Assembly: GCA_041686935.1 (NCBI GenBank)
Contig: JAWLCW010000011.1
Coordinates: 1-64,000 of the forward strand
DNA: 64,000 nt
DNA from: Mariniphaga sp041686935
GTDB taxonomy: Bacteria; Bacteroidota; Bacteroidia; Bacteroidales; Prolixibacteraceae
Direction of reading: 5' to 3'
A program made the position numbers and the translations under genes. Within the stretch, counting starts at the first letter, position 1, and each line of letters begins with the position of its first letter. This document shows, in pieces, positions 52,032 through 60,128 of the stretch. The notes under the pieces were generated by a model. The model searched no databases. It saw only the letters and a program-made list of their open reading frames with translations, and was not told where the DNA came from.

Positions 52032-53162
52032 ATGAAATCAATTATCTATCTATTTGCAATTTTGTTTTTAGTAAGTTGTCAAAAAAACAATTCTTATGTT
52101 CTTAATGGTTCTTTCAGTGGTGACCAAAATGAAGAATGGATATACATGGTTAAATTTCTTGGGGATTATTCCGAACGAGATTCAGCAAAAATAGAAAATG
52201 GGAAATTTCAATTCAAAGGTAATATTGAAGAACCAGAAGTTTATGTATTACATTATCATATGGACAAAATAATAGGGGCAAATTCTGTTTTCCTTGAACC
52301 TGGAACAATAGATGTAATTATTGACCCCGACAATTGGGATATAAATTCAAAAGCAACGGGAGGTAAAAATAATAATGAGTACAATAAAATTGAATCAGAA
52401 AGAATAGAAAAATTTGTAAATACAATCTGGAAACTGGAAAAAAGAAGGAATAATGTACCTACAGAAGAAAAGGGAATTATATCCGACAGTATAAAACTTC
52501 TTTGGAATAAAAGTCGTGAATTTGAAATAAACTATATAAAGAAAAATTTTGATTCCCCTGTCGCACTTTTCATTTTCAATCGAATACAAAGAGGATTTTC
52601 AATTGATGAATTTGGTGAATTTCTGCAAGAATTCGATTCATCTCTACAAAATACATTGATTTATAAAAGCATGTTAGCTGATTATGAAAATCAATTAGAT
52701 TTAAGGAATAAATCATTTGGTGTAAATACAGATAATGACTTTAAAGTTTTTGAAGTTGATTTTAAAAATATTTCATTAATGGAAATGTTAATTCAAAATA
52801 ATCCCAATAAAATTCTTTACATTGACTTTTGGGCAACATGGTGTGGCGCTTGCTTAAATGAATTTCCTTACTCTAAAATGCTTTTCGATGAGATTGACAC
52901 AACAAGAATCAATATGATATATCTGTGTTCCAATTCAAGAAAGGAAGATTTTGAACGAATAATTAAATCAAAGAAATTAAAGGGTCAGCATTATTTATTA
53001 GACAATGACATACTTGATAAATTCAAAAGCGAACATGATATAAAAATGCCAGGAATTCCCCATTATATTATTGTTGGGAAAGATGGTAAAATTATAAATA
53101 GAAATGCCCCCAGACCAAGTTCTGAGAATGCACTAAAAATTTTGACAGAATTAACTAATTAA
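52032..53162 (+). CDS. DUF4369 thioredoxin-like lipoprotein (TlpA/ResA type)
   Basis: The 376-residue protein has a lipoprotein signal (IYLFAILFLVSCQKN, lipid Cys16). A DUF4369-type beta domain (about 20-110), a helical middle region and a thioredoxin fold (about 240-376) follow. The redox site is CGAC (Cys271, Cys274) in DFWATWCGACLNEFP, and the cis-Pro is in PGIPHYII. Such proteins reduce or oxidise disulfides in the periplasm and may serve cytochrome c maturation or redox defence. It is unusually AT-rich, follows composite repeat copy 3 and is followed by an attC-like repeat, so it looks like cassette cargo. Confidence 0.85.
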   Translation: MKSIIYLFAILFLVSCQKNNSYVLNGSFSGDQNEEWIYMVKFLGDYSERDSAKIENGKFQFKGNIEEPEVYVLHYHMDKIIGANSVFLEPGTIDVIIDPDNWDINSKATGGKNNNEYNKIESERIEKFVNTIWKLEKRRNNVPTEEKGIISDSIKLLWNKSREFEINYIKKNFDSPVALFIFNRIQRGFSIDEFGEFLQEFDSSLQNTLIYKSMLADYENQLDLRNKSFGVNTDNDFKVFEVDFKNISLMEMLIQNNPNKILYIDFWATWCGACLNEFPYSKMLFDEIDTTRINMIYLCSNSRKEDFERIIKSKKLKGQHYLLDNDILDKFKSEHDIKMPGIPHYIIVGKDGKIINRNAPRPSSENALKILTELTN

Positions 53163-53188
53163 AAAAACTTTGTATTAACAAAGGGTAA

Positions 53189-53303
53189 ATTTCAGAGCGG
53201 TGTTGGTGGTTTTCGAGCCGCGGATTCTCGCATGAACGTCACGTCCTACCGGATGCTGACGCTCTCCGAAATCCGTTACGAAACTTAGTACCTGACCGTT
53301 GGC
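53189..53303. repeat. attC-like palindromic repeat H1
   Basis: ATTTCAGAGCGG at the left and CGCTCTCCGAAAT at the right can pair with a two-base bulge. The repeat ends in GACCGTTGGC. It aligns with H2 at 54166-54282 over its length. A partial match to the left side (TATTAAC) precedes it at 53172. It lies downstream of the thioredoxin gene and upstream of the zeta-toxin pair. Confidence 0.55.
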
Positions 53304-53363
53304 AATAATGCAAGAACATAACACATAAATATAGAAACTGATTAGATTTAACAGATTTATTTA

Positions 53364-53371
53364 TAATTTTG
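53364..53371 (+). promoter_or_regulatory. -7 box for the zeta-toxin pair
   Basis: TAATTTTG matches TAnnTTTG and ends only four bases before the ATG at 53376. The message would be leaderless or start within the codon region. Confidence 0.4.
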
Positions 53372-53375
53372 TATC

Positions 53376-53543
53376 ATGTGTAAGGATAAATTGATAACAG
53401 GTATAAAAGTTACTCACCAAATGAGTAAAGCCAGAAACATTCTGAATAATCAGGTTATTCCCAAAGAAGAACTATTCCAGATTCGGAAAAAAGAAGGAAA
53501 GCTAAGTCCGGAACTAATAAGCGCTCTAAAAGCAAATGCCTGA
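53376..53543 (+). CDS. Small partner (putative antitoxin) of the zeta-type toxin
   Basis: The 55-residue basic and polar protein overlaps the toxin gene by eight bases. It has a predicted helix-rich C-terminal half (KEELFQIRKKEGKLSPELISALKAN) and no obvious DNA-binding motif. Position directly upstream of, and overlapping, a zeta-like kinase gene is the usual place for an antitoxin. It lacks the length of classical epsilon antitoxin (about 90 residues), so another antitoxin class is possible. Confidence 0.6.
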   Translation: MCKDKLITGIKVTHQMSKARNILNNQVIPKEELFQIRKKEGKLSPELISALKANA

Positions 53544-54138
53544 TTTGATAATAATTGCAGGATGCAATGGTGCAGGTAAATCTACATTTTCATCTTCATT
53601 TTTACCCGAGGGATTAACTTCTTTCGACTATGACAGAGTGTTATCAGAGCATTATAACAGCTTGCCAGATAGTGAATTGAGAGAAGTATTTGCTAAGAAT
53701 CAAACTACAAAAGATTTTGAATCAGCCATAGATAAGGCATTGTTGAATAACGCGGATTTTTGTTACGAGACAAATTTTGATTCACATCCTATACATTGGG
53801 CTCGGAAATTTAGAGAAAACGGATACCAAATAAACTTGATTTTCTTTTGTTTGGATAATCAAGAAATTGCCAGACATAGAATTCAAGTTCGCACTGAATT
53901 TAAAGGTCATTTCGTTGATGACAAAACAATAGAATTGAAATGGAAAGCCGGATATAAAAACGCAAACTTGCATTTTCGGTTCTTTGATAATATTTTATTC
54001 GTGGATAACTCAAAACAAAACGAAATTTATACAAATCTGTTGCAGATTGAGAAAGGAGAAATAGTTTTGATGACAGAAAAAATACCTGACTATTTCAAAC
54101 ATCGTCTGCCTAATATTTTTGAATTATTCAAGACTTAA
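53536..54138 (+). CDS. Zeta-toxin family P-loop kinase
   Basis: The 200-residue protein opens with IIIAGCNGAGKSTF, a Walker A (AGCNGAGKST, residues 8-17), typical of zeta toxins that phosphorylate UDP-N-acetylglucosamine or other small molecules. Further conserved segments are FDYDRVLSEHYN (substrate-binding Asp), CYETNFDSH and IARHRIQVRTEFKGHFVDDKTI, then YKNANLHFRFFDNI, which contains family-typical residues. It overlaps its small partner by eight bases. The pair is flanked by two attC-like repeats, H1 and H2, in a cassette of about 1 kb. Whether it is toxic here is not shown by sequence. Confidence 0.82.
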   Translation: MPDLIIIAGCNGAGKSTFSSSFLPEGLTSFDYDRVLSEHYNSLPDSELREVFAKNQTTKDFESAIDKALLNNADFCYETNFDSHPIHWARKFRENGYQINLIFFCLDNQEIARHRIQVRTEFKGHFVDDKTIELKWKAGYKNANLHFRFFDNILFVDNSKQNEIYTNLLQIEKGEIVLMTEKIPDYFKHRLPNIFELFKT

Positions 54139-54165
54139 TAATGCACAAACGCCAATAAAGTACAT

Positions 54166-54282
54166 ATTTCAGAGCGGGGTCGGTGCGAGGACCAACTGCA
54201 GATTCTCCCATCATTTTTCAGTCCTTTCAGACTGGAACACTCTCCGAAATGCGTCCCACAACCTGTATTAGACCGTTAACGC
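54166..54282. repeat. attC-like palindromic repeat H2
   Basis: ATTTCAGAGCGG and CTCTCCGAAAT form the same bulged palindrome as H1, and the copy ends GACCGTTAACGC. TGCACAAACG at 54142-54151 mirrors CGTTAACGCA at the end with one two-base difference. It lies just after the zeta gene, within the 345-base gap 54139-54483, which has no gene. Confidence 0.55.
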
Positions 54283-54310
54283 ACATACTGCCGGACGAGA
54301 AAATAAAATA

Positions 54311-54343
54311 TATGGATACTTTATGGATACAATATGGATAATT
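54311..54343. repeat. Three 11-bp direct repeats
   Basis: ATATGGATACT, TTATGGATACA and ATATGGATAAT stand head to tail. They follow the H2 repeat by 28 bases, in the same gap. Confidence 0.6.
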
Positions 54344-54431
54344 TCATAAATAAATTGAATTTCGATTTGCAAACCAATTAGTTGATTTTCAAATTAATAA
54401 GTGGGATAAGCAAGAGATTCTACATATTGCC

Positions 54432-54463
54432 AAAAAACCGGCATGACGAATCACACCGGTTTC
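54432..54463 (-). terminator. Terminator after the Gly-rich protein gene
   Basis: On the minus strand AAACCGGTGTG and CATGCCGGTTTTTTG form a hairpin followed by a T run. Confidence 0.65.
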
Positions 54464-54483
54464 CTGATTTTGACAATTTTAAT

Positions 54484-54858
54484 CTATTTTGAAGGAGTGG
54501 GGCAATTGCCTCCACTGCCATCGCGTAATTGTTGGCCGTTGCCTTTGTTACGTCCGGCTCCGCTTCCGTCGAGGCGACGCTGTCCGTTGCCGCTGCCGTC
54601 TCTTAACCCGGCGCCTTTACCCAAACCTTTACCTTTGTCGCGACCAAGGCCTTGTCCGTTTCCCGGACCAAGTCCTTTCCCAGGCTGGCTTCCGTCGTAA
54701 TGGTCACAAATTCCATCATTGTTTGTGTCAACAAAACCGGGCTGGACGGTTTGTGTGGTTTGAACTTTTTTCAGGTCAACTTTCTGCGCTTCTGCAACAT
54801 TTGTTCCGAGTAACATTAGTGCTCCAAGAACAATCATGGGAATAATCAATTTTTTCAT
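54484..54858 (-). CDS. Secreted Gly/Lys/Asp-rich protein with calcium-type loop
   Basis: The 124-residue protein has a signal peptide (residues 1-24, ending AEAQ). A short polar stretch is followed by DTNNDGICDHYDG, which fits a DxNxDG calcium-binding (dockerin/EF-hand-like) loop. The last 60 residues are low-complexity Gly, Arg, Lys, Asp and Gln in GNGQGLGRDKG-like runs, probably disordered. Similar secreted proteins are scattered in Bacteroidota, and their roles are unknown. It stands alone with a good terminator. Confidence 0.65.
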   Translation of the reverse strand: MKKLIIPMIVLGALMLLGTNVAEAQKVDLKKVQTTQTVQPGFVDTNNDGICDHYDGSQPGKGLGPGNGQGLGRDKGKGLGKGAGLRDGSGNGQRRLDGSGAGRNKGNGQQLRDGSGGNCPTPSK

Positions 54859-54977
54859 TTTTTCTATTTTTTAAATTCTTTGTACCCTTTGGACACAACC
54901 ATTCTGAAAAACTTGCACAAAAAATGAATTTATTTTTACCAGACGTTGGAAACAAGCTTTATTTTTCAGAATAAGAG

Positions 54978-55487
54978 TTACTTATGGTTTTTCAGCAAAG
55001 CATACCTCACCTCGTTCCAAAGTTGATTTTTTTTGAAAATGGCTTTTTCAAAAACGGCCTCTTTTTTAAAACCACACTTTTCCAAAACCCGTTGAGAAGC
55101 AATATTGTATTCAAAAATACCGGTGTGAATGCGCACAATATCAAGGTTTTCAAAACCATATTCCACCATTTGTTTCACAGCGTCGGTCATTATTCCTTTT
55201 CCCCAGAAAGGCTCCCCAAGGAAATAACCAATTTCGGCCGATTTCCGGTAAACGTCTTTCTCAGGATGTACACCGATGTTGCCGACATATTCTCCGTTGT
55301 ATTCAATGGCAAATGCCTGAGTGGGATTCTGGTTCAGGCACATTTTAATAAAGATTTCGGCATCGGCCAGTGTGTATGGATGAGGAAATCCATCCCGCAG
55401 ATTTTCTGCTATTTTTATGTTATTGGCCAGTTCGGTCAGGCGCGGTGCATCTTCCAACCGGAATGGCCTAAGTTTTACCTTTCCCAT
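54978..55487 (-). CDS. GNAT acetyltransferase (RimJ/RimL-like)
   Basis: The 169-residue protein has the GNAT fold of the ribosomal-protein N-acetyltransferase group. LRPFRLEDAPRLTELANN opens the first strand and helix. IGYFLGEPFWGKGIMTDAVKQMVEYGF contains the acetyl-CoA pyrophosphate loop (WGKGIMT), and RIHTGIFEYNIASQRVLEKCGFKKE closes the domain. The substrate may be a protein N-terminus, spermidine-like amine or drug, and cannot be told apart here. It lies 26 bases downstream of the GNAT-YoaP gene on the same strand. Confidence 0.87.
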   Translation of the reverse strand: MGKVKLRPFRLEDAPRLTELANNIKIAENLRDGFPHPYTLADAEIFIKMCLNQNPTQAFAIEYNGEYVGNIGVHPEKDVYRKSAEIGYFLGEPFWGKGIMTDAVKQMVEYGFENLDIVRIHTGIFEYNIASQRVLEKCGFKKEAVFEKAIFKKNQLWNEVRYALLKNHK

Positions 55488-55513
55488 ACGAGAATTTTCA
55501 TTTTTTGCTTTTG

Positions 55514-56287
55514 TCAGATTAGTTTTTCTTTTTTCAGAATATTGTTAAAGCGGGTGAGTGAAATATATCTGTCAGACAGGAGTTTGCCATTGAATATCAG
55601 GTTGAAAGCTGAATACAACGATGGCGCCTGTTGCGCTTCTTCGGATGTTGTGAGTTCGGTAATCTGAAGGTTCAGTTGTTTTGCCATTCCCGTTTCCTTT
55701 ATTTCTTCAATTAACCGGGCTACCCAGGGGCATTGTTTCGAATATAAAATATGCAATCCCTGATATTTGTTCAGTTGCTTGTTAAAGTCGTTGATAACAG
55801 GAGCCGGTCCGTCTTTCAGTTTGTAAACAAGCAAATCATTTCCTACGCCGTCAGTTCCGGCCAGACTGAACCCGTTTTTCAGGAAAAGTTCTTTATCAGC
55901 CATAAACGATTTGGAACTGGTTATCACAGCAACGCCGTTATAATTGTTGCTTTTTGCATATTCAATACAATCGGAAACGAGCATTGACCCCAGGCCTTTG
56001 TTTTTATTTGCATTCGGATAAATATAAATACATTGTATAAACAGGTATCCTTTGGCCGAAACCGCCCGCCAGGCATTTTCTCCGGGAATATATTCAATAA
56101 AACCCGCTGCCTTCTTCTGGTCCGGAAGATAAAGAAGTTTAATTCGCAACCCTTCGGAAAGTCGTTTTTCCACCCATTCCCTTTTCAGCGAATGTGCCGG
56201 ATGTTTGGCATTGATAAAACAAACATAGTCGGGATAATCAGCCAGATTATTCCTGTTGATGGTAATTATTTCCGGAGTTGAACTCAT
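55514..56287 (-). CDS. GNAT acetyltransferase with C-terminal YoaP-like domain
   Basis: The 257-residue protein has an N-terminal GNAT domain (about 1-150; IYIYPNANKNKGLGSMLVSD holds the acetyl-CoA loop) and a C-terminal region (about 160-257) resembling the YoaP domain, with thioredoxin-like strands and SKQCPWVARLIEEIKETG. The last part includes LIFNGKLLSDRYISLTRF. This pairing is frequent in Bacteroidota. Its ATG overlaps the stop of the upstream small protein by four bases (ATGA), which points to coupled translation and a shared function. Substrate unknown. Confidence 0.82.
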   Translation of the reverse strand: MSSTPEIITINRNNLADYPDYVCFINAKHPAHSLKREWVEKRLSEGLRIKLLYLPDQKKAAGFIEYIPGENAWRAVSAKGYLFIQCIYIYPNANKNKGLGSMLVSDCIEYAKSNNYNGVAVITSSKSFMADKELFLKNGFSLAGTDGVGNDLLVYKLKDGPAPVINDFNKQLNKYQGLHILYSKQCPWVARLIEEIKETGMAKQLNLQITELTTSEEAQQAPSLYSAFNLIFNGKLLSDRYISLTRFNNILKKEKLI

Positions 56288-56775
56288 CTCTTTTCAATTT
56301 CTGCAACAAATACCACATAATTTTTGCCGTACTTTTTGGCGCATTTCGGGCAAGTGGTGTACCACATGTAAGTTTTAACCGGTTTGTAGTTTTTTTTACT
56401 GCACCAGGATTCAAAATTTTTGCTCCAGTTGCCGGTTTCTTTGAAAGGCCCCTCATACACTTTGGTAACATAAGTACCGCTCATTGTCAGACTTGTAGCA
56501 TTGGGAACAACCTTGTCCACCGCCAGGTACAAATCCATGTTCCATGCTGAAGTGTGGTCGGAAAGGCAGAGCCAGTCTGGGATTTTTGCCTGGGCCTCTT
56601 CCACTTTTTTGTTCATTTTTCGCATGATACTGCCAAAGTTTACCGGCATATAAAACAGCGTAAAAACGCTGTCTTTTATAAACTTTTTGTTCTCCCAGTT
56701 GAAGACTTTTTCATCCCACGGAGCCGGTTCGAATTTTGGGCAGCAGATGTCATTTTCGGTTAGCTGCTGTGCCAT
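56284..56775 (-). CDS. Conserved GyrI-like protein with a zinc-type CxxC
   Basis: The 163-residue protein is a conserved Bacteroidota/Firmicutes type sometimes labelled hydrolase. Blocks I recognise are ENDICCPKFEPAPWDEK, FTLFYMPVNFGSIMRKM, CLSDHTSAWNMDLYLAVDK, VYEGPFKETGNWS, and the C-terminal YTTCPKCAKKYGKNYVVF, where Cys-x2-Cys could bind zinc or a metal. The beta-alpha-beta pattern with VYEGPF resembles the small-molecule-binding GyrI fold (SRPBCC-unrelated). Tight overlap with the GNAT-YoaP gene suggests they act together, perhaps in drug or metabolite modification. Confidence 0.6.
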   Translation of the reverse strand: MAQQLTENDICCPKFEPAPWDEKVFNWENKKFIKDSVFTLFYMPVNFGSIMRKMNKKVEEAQAKIPDWLCLSDHTSAWNMDLYLAVDKVVPNATSLTMSGTYVTKVYEGPFKETGNWSKNFESWCSKKNYKPVKTYMWYTTCPKCAKKYGKNYVVFVAEIEKR

Positions 56776-56868
56776 AATGTTGATTTTTTGGTTTCTTTAA
56801 CTTACTCTTTTCCCATAGGTTGGAAAAAACTGAGTAAAGTTACAAAAAAACTTTTTCTGAAATCAACT

Positions 56869-59295
56869 TTATTTTTTCCACTTCAGTCTCAAACTGTTGC
56901 TTACCACACTCACACTGCTCATGGCCATGGCAGCGCCGGCAATCATCGGGTTCAGCAAAAATCCGGTAAACGGGTAAAGGATTCCGGCTGCCAGTGGGAT
57001 TCCAATCACATTGTAAATGAATGCCCAGAAAAGGTTTTGACGGATGGCTCTGACAGTTTGTTTTGAAAGCCGGAAGGCTTCCGGGATTTTATTCAAATCG
57101 GAGGAGATGATGGTCATTGAAGCCACATCCATGGCGATGTCGCTGCCTTTGCCCATGGCAATGCTAACATCGGCCTGTGCCAGCGCCGTGCTGTCGTTGA
57201 TGCCGTCGCCCGCCATGGCCACAGTTTTTCCTTCGTTTTGAAGTTGTTTTACAAATTCTGCCTTTTGTTCGGGTAAAACACCAGCTTTAAAATGTTTGAT
57301 TCCGACCTGTCTGGCAATTGCTTTCGCGGTTGATTCATTGTCGCCGGTGAGCATATAAACTTCAATGCCATCATTTTGCAAGCGACGAATGGCATTCTCA
57401 GAATTTTTTTTGATGGTATCGGAAATGGTAATTACTGCCAGCGCCATTTTTTCATCGGCAAACCAGATAACCGTTTTTGCCTCGTTGCTCCAGACTTCGG
57501 CTGTTTCGAGCAGTTTTGCCTCTGTTTGAATGTTGTTTTCTTCCAGCAACCGCTTGTTGCCCACAAACCAGGTTTTATTTTCTGCCGATGCTTTTGCTCC
57601 TTTTCCGGTTAAACTTTCAAAGTCAGAAAGCTGCACCGTTTCCGCGTTTCCGAAGTAATTAATCACCGCTTCCGCCAATGGGTGCTCCGATTGTTTTTCA
57701 ATGCTGAACAGGATTTGTTTTGCCGATTCATCATGGTTCAACCACTGAATACCGGTAACCTCAGGTTTTCCCTCGGTAATGGTTCCTGTTTTGTCGAGTA
57801 CCACCGTGTTCACCTTTTTGGCCAGCTCCAGGCTTTGGGCGTTTTTAATGAGGATTCCCTTTTCAGCGCCTTTGCCGATGCCCACCATTATTGCAGTTGG
57901 AGTGGCTAACCCGAGCGCACACGGACAGGCGATAACCAAAACGGTAATCATGGCCAGCAGTCCGTGTGTGAACCCGTTTTCTCCGCCAAAAATTACCCAG
58001 ATAACAAAGGCCAGCACTGCAATTGCCATCACCACCGGCACAAAAACGGCTGCAATTTTATCCACCAGTTTCTGCACCGGCGCTTTACTTCCCTGTGCAT
58101 CTTTTACCATTTGGATGATTTGTGCCAGCATGGTTTGGGAACCCACTTTTTCGGCCCTGAAACGAAAACTGCCTTTCTGGTTGATGGTTCCGGCATAAAC
58201 TTTATCAGCTTCCTGTTTGAGAACAGGTACCGGTTCGCCGCTCAACATGCTTTCATTTACATACGAACTGCCTTCGGTTACTTTTCCGTCCACGGCAATT
58301 TTTTCGCCCGGTTTTACTACAATAATATCATCCACCTGAACATCCTCGATGGGTATTTGTGCCTGGTTTCCGTATTTTGTAATTACAGTTACCGTTTTGG
58401 GTTGAAGTCCCATCAGTTTTTTCAGGGCAGCTGATGTATTACCCTTTGCTTTTTCTTCCAGCAGGCGGCCCAGCAGAATAAAAGTGATGATGACGGCAGC
58501 CGCTTCAAAATAGACATGCGCGTGCAATCCCTGCCGGTGCCAGAATTCCGGAAACAAGGTATTGAAAACACTGAATGTGTATGCCACCCCCGTACTTAAC
58601 GCCACAAGTGTATCCATATTTGCCGTGCGGTGATTGGCCTGTTTCCATGCGTTAACAAAAAAGTCTTTGCCAAACCAGAGTAAAACAGGTGTGGACAAAA
58701 TCCACATGATTTCGTTGGCATAGGGCATGCCTGACCGGCCGTCTGACGGGGCCATAAAAAACATGCCGATAATAACCACGGGAAGTGAAAGCAAAGCTGC
58801 TCCGATTGTTCGTTTTTTTAACCGGTTGTATTTTTTCTGATGAATTTCTTCCAGCGTTTCCGTTTCGTTTTTTTCGCTTTCAATAACCAGGTCGTAGCCA
58901 CCATCCTGCACTGCTTTTTTCAAATTTGCCGGTTGTACCAGGGTGGGGAGGTATTCAACCGAAACGGTTGCTGAGGCAAAATTAATAGCCGCATCAACAA
59001 CTCCTTCCTGCGCTTTTAAAATGCGTTCGATACTGGCCGCACACGAGGCGCAACTCATTTGCAAAACCGGAAACGTACGTTTTTCCGGTTTGATACCTTT
59101 TTCAAGTTCCTTTTTTGTTTTTTCTTCATTTGCCTTTTCAGAAGCAAGTTTTACCGAGCCAAATTCCATTTTGGGATGTTGCATTTTCATGCCGGTGACC
59201 CCGGAATTTTTACTGTGTTGCATGCCGTTTCCTGAGATTAACGAATGACTTTTTCTGCTTTCCGCATGAATTGAATTTTTATCTGAAGTTTCCAT
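56869..59295 (-). CDS. copA: Copper-transporting P1B-type ATPase
   Basis: CopA exports Cu+ from the cytosol. The 808-residue protein begins with a His/Met-rich tail (MQHSKNSG, MKMQHPKM) likely to bind copper, then one HMA domain with CASC (Cys82, Cys85). Eight membrane helices follow. The membrane metal site is CPC (Cys457-Pro-Cys459) in IACPCALGLATPT. The phosphorylated Asp501 is in DKTGTITEG, HP is in EHPLAEA, and the hinge is GDGINDSTALAQADVSIA. All catalytic motifs are intact. It lies 86 bases after an AraC-type regulator that itself carries an HMA-like domain, forming a copper-response unit. Confidence 0.95.
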   Translation of the reverse strand: METSDKNSIHAESRKSHSLISGNGMQHSKNSGVTGMKMQHPKMEFGSVKLASEKANEEKTKKELEKGIKPEKRTFPVLQMSCASCAASIERILKAQEGVVDAAINFASATVSVEYLPTLVQPANLKKAVQDGGYDLVIESEKNETETLEEIHQKKYNRLKKRTIGAALLSLPVVIIGMFFMAPSDGRSGMPYANEIMWILSTPVLLWFGKDFFVNAWKQANHRTANMDTLVALSTGVAYTFSVFNTLFPEFWHRQGLHAHVYFEAAAVIITFILLGRLLEEKAKGNTSAALKKLMGLQPKTVTVITKYGNQAQIPIEDVQVDDIIVVKPGEKIAVDGKVTEGSSYVNESMLSGEPVPVLKQEADKVYAGTINQKGSFRFRAEKVGSQTMLAQIIQMVKDAQGSKAPVQKLVDKIAAVFVPVVMAIAVLAFVIWVIFGGENGFTHGLLAMITVLVIACPCALGLATPTAIMVGIGKGAEKGILIKNAQSLELAKKVNTVVLDKTGTITEGKPEVTGIQWLNHDESAKQILFSIEKQSEHPLAEAVINYFGNAETVQLSDFESLTGKGAKASAENKTWFVGNKRLLEENNIQTEAKLLETAEVWSNEAKTVIWFADEKMALAVITISDTIKKNSENAIRRLQNDGIEVYMLTGDNESTAKAIARQVGIKHFKAGVLPEQKAEFVKQLQNEGKTVAMAGDGINDSTALAQADVSIAMGKGSDIAMDVASMTIISSDLNKIPEAFRLSKQTVRAIRQNLFWAFIYNVIGIPLAAGILYPFTGFLLNPMIAGAAMAMSSVSVVSNSLRLKWKK

Positions 59296-59381
59296 ATCAT
59301 TTGCATTTTAAATGTTCAATGCAAATTTGGCAAGATAAAGCAGGAAATGTGTTATACAATTTTTCGAAAAGATTACAAGAT

Positions 59382-59942
59382 TTACACCTTATCAAGTGGT
59401 TTGCGCTTTTGTACCTTTATGTTTTTGAAATGACTGGGTGTAAGCCCCGTAACTTTTTTAAACTGGCTGCTCAAATAGGCTACACTGGAGTAATTCAGTT
59501 GCCAGGCAATTTCGCTGAGGGTAAGTTCGTCGTAAACCAGCAGCTCTTTTACCTTTTCAATTTTCTGAACAATAAAATATTTTTCGATGGTGGTTCCTTC
59601 CACTTCAGAAAAAAGGTTGGTAATGTAATTGTAATCGTGGCTTAGCTGACTGCTCAGATAGTCTGAGAGATTGGTTTTGAGGGAGCTGTTTTTCCGGTGC
59701 ACCAGATCAATAATCAGGTTTTTAATTTTTTCTATTAGCTGGCTTTTTTTGTCGTCAATAAGCTCAAAGCCAACGGTTTGAAGTGTTGCGCTGACTTTAG
59801 TCTTCTCTTCTGATGAAAGTTCTTTTTCAAGGACGACTTCGCCCAGTTCAACCGAAACCGGTTGATAACCCAGCTTTTCTAGCTCTGCCTTTACCACCAT
59901 TTTGCAGCGGTCGCAAACCATATTTTTGATGTGAAGTTTCAT
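59382..59942 (-). CDS. AraC-family regulator with N-terminal HMA-like metal-binding domain
   Basis: The 186-residue regulator starts with MKLHIKNMVCDRCKMVVKAEL. Cys10 and Cys13 form the CxxC of a heavy-metal-associated (HMA/Atx1-like) fold spanning about residues 1-70. The C-terminal AraC-type helix-turn-helix pair (about 80-186) ends in SSVAYLSSQFKKVTGLTPSHFK. It is the gene before copA on the same strand, so it probably senses Cu+ or a related soft metal and activates copA. HMA-AraC fusions are a Bacteroidota feature. No operator could be assigned. Confidence 0.85.
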   Translation of the reverse strand: MKLHIKNMVCDRCKMVVKAELEKLGYQPVSVELGEVVLEKELSSEEKTKVSATLQTVGFELIDDKKSQLIEKIKNLIIDLVHRKNSSLKTNLSDYLSSQLSHDYNYITNLFSEVEGTTIEKYFIVQKIEKVKELLVYDELTLSEIAWQLNYSSVAYLSSQFKKVTGLTPSHFKNIKVQKRKPLDKV

Positions 59943-59990
59943 CGTTAAATTTTACCTCAATTTACTACGAAAAGTTGAATTAAGAAAAAA

Positions 59991-60085
59991 TGCCACGAAG
60001 TCACAAAAACACTAAGAATCACAAAAAATAAGAGCCCAGTAGCCTGTAATTCGTGAAAACTTTGTGCCTTAGTGTTTTGGTGGCA
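59991..60085. repeat. GCCAC-ended palindromic intergenic repeat, copy 2
   Basis: TGCCACGAAGTCACAAAAAC at one end and TTAGTGTTTTGGTGGCA at the other are imperfect inverted arms. The family is the same as at 47721-47795. It lies between the AraC-HMA gene and the rhamnosidase operon end. Confidence 0.75.
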
Positions 60086-60128
60086 ATAATTTACTTTTCG
60101 GAGTGGATTTAAAATATTGAATATTTTT

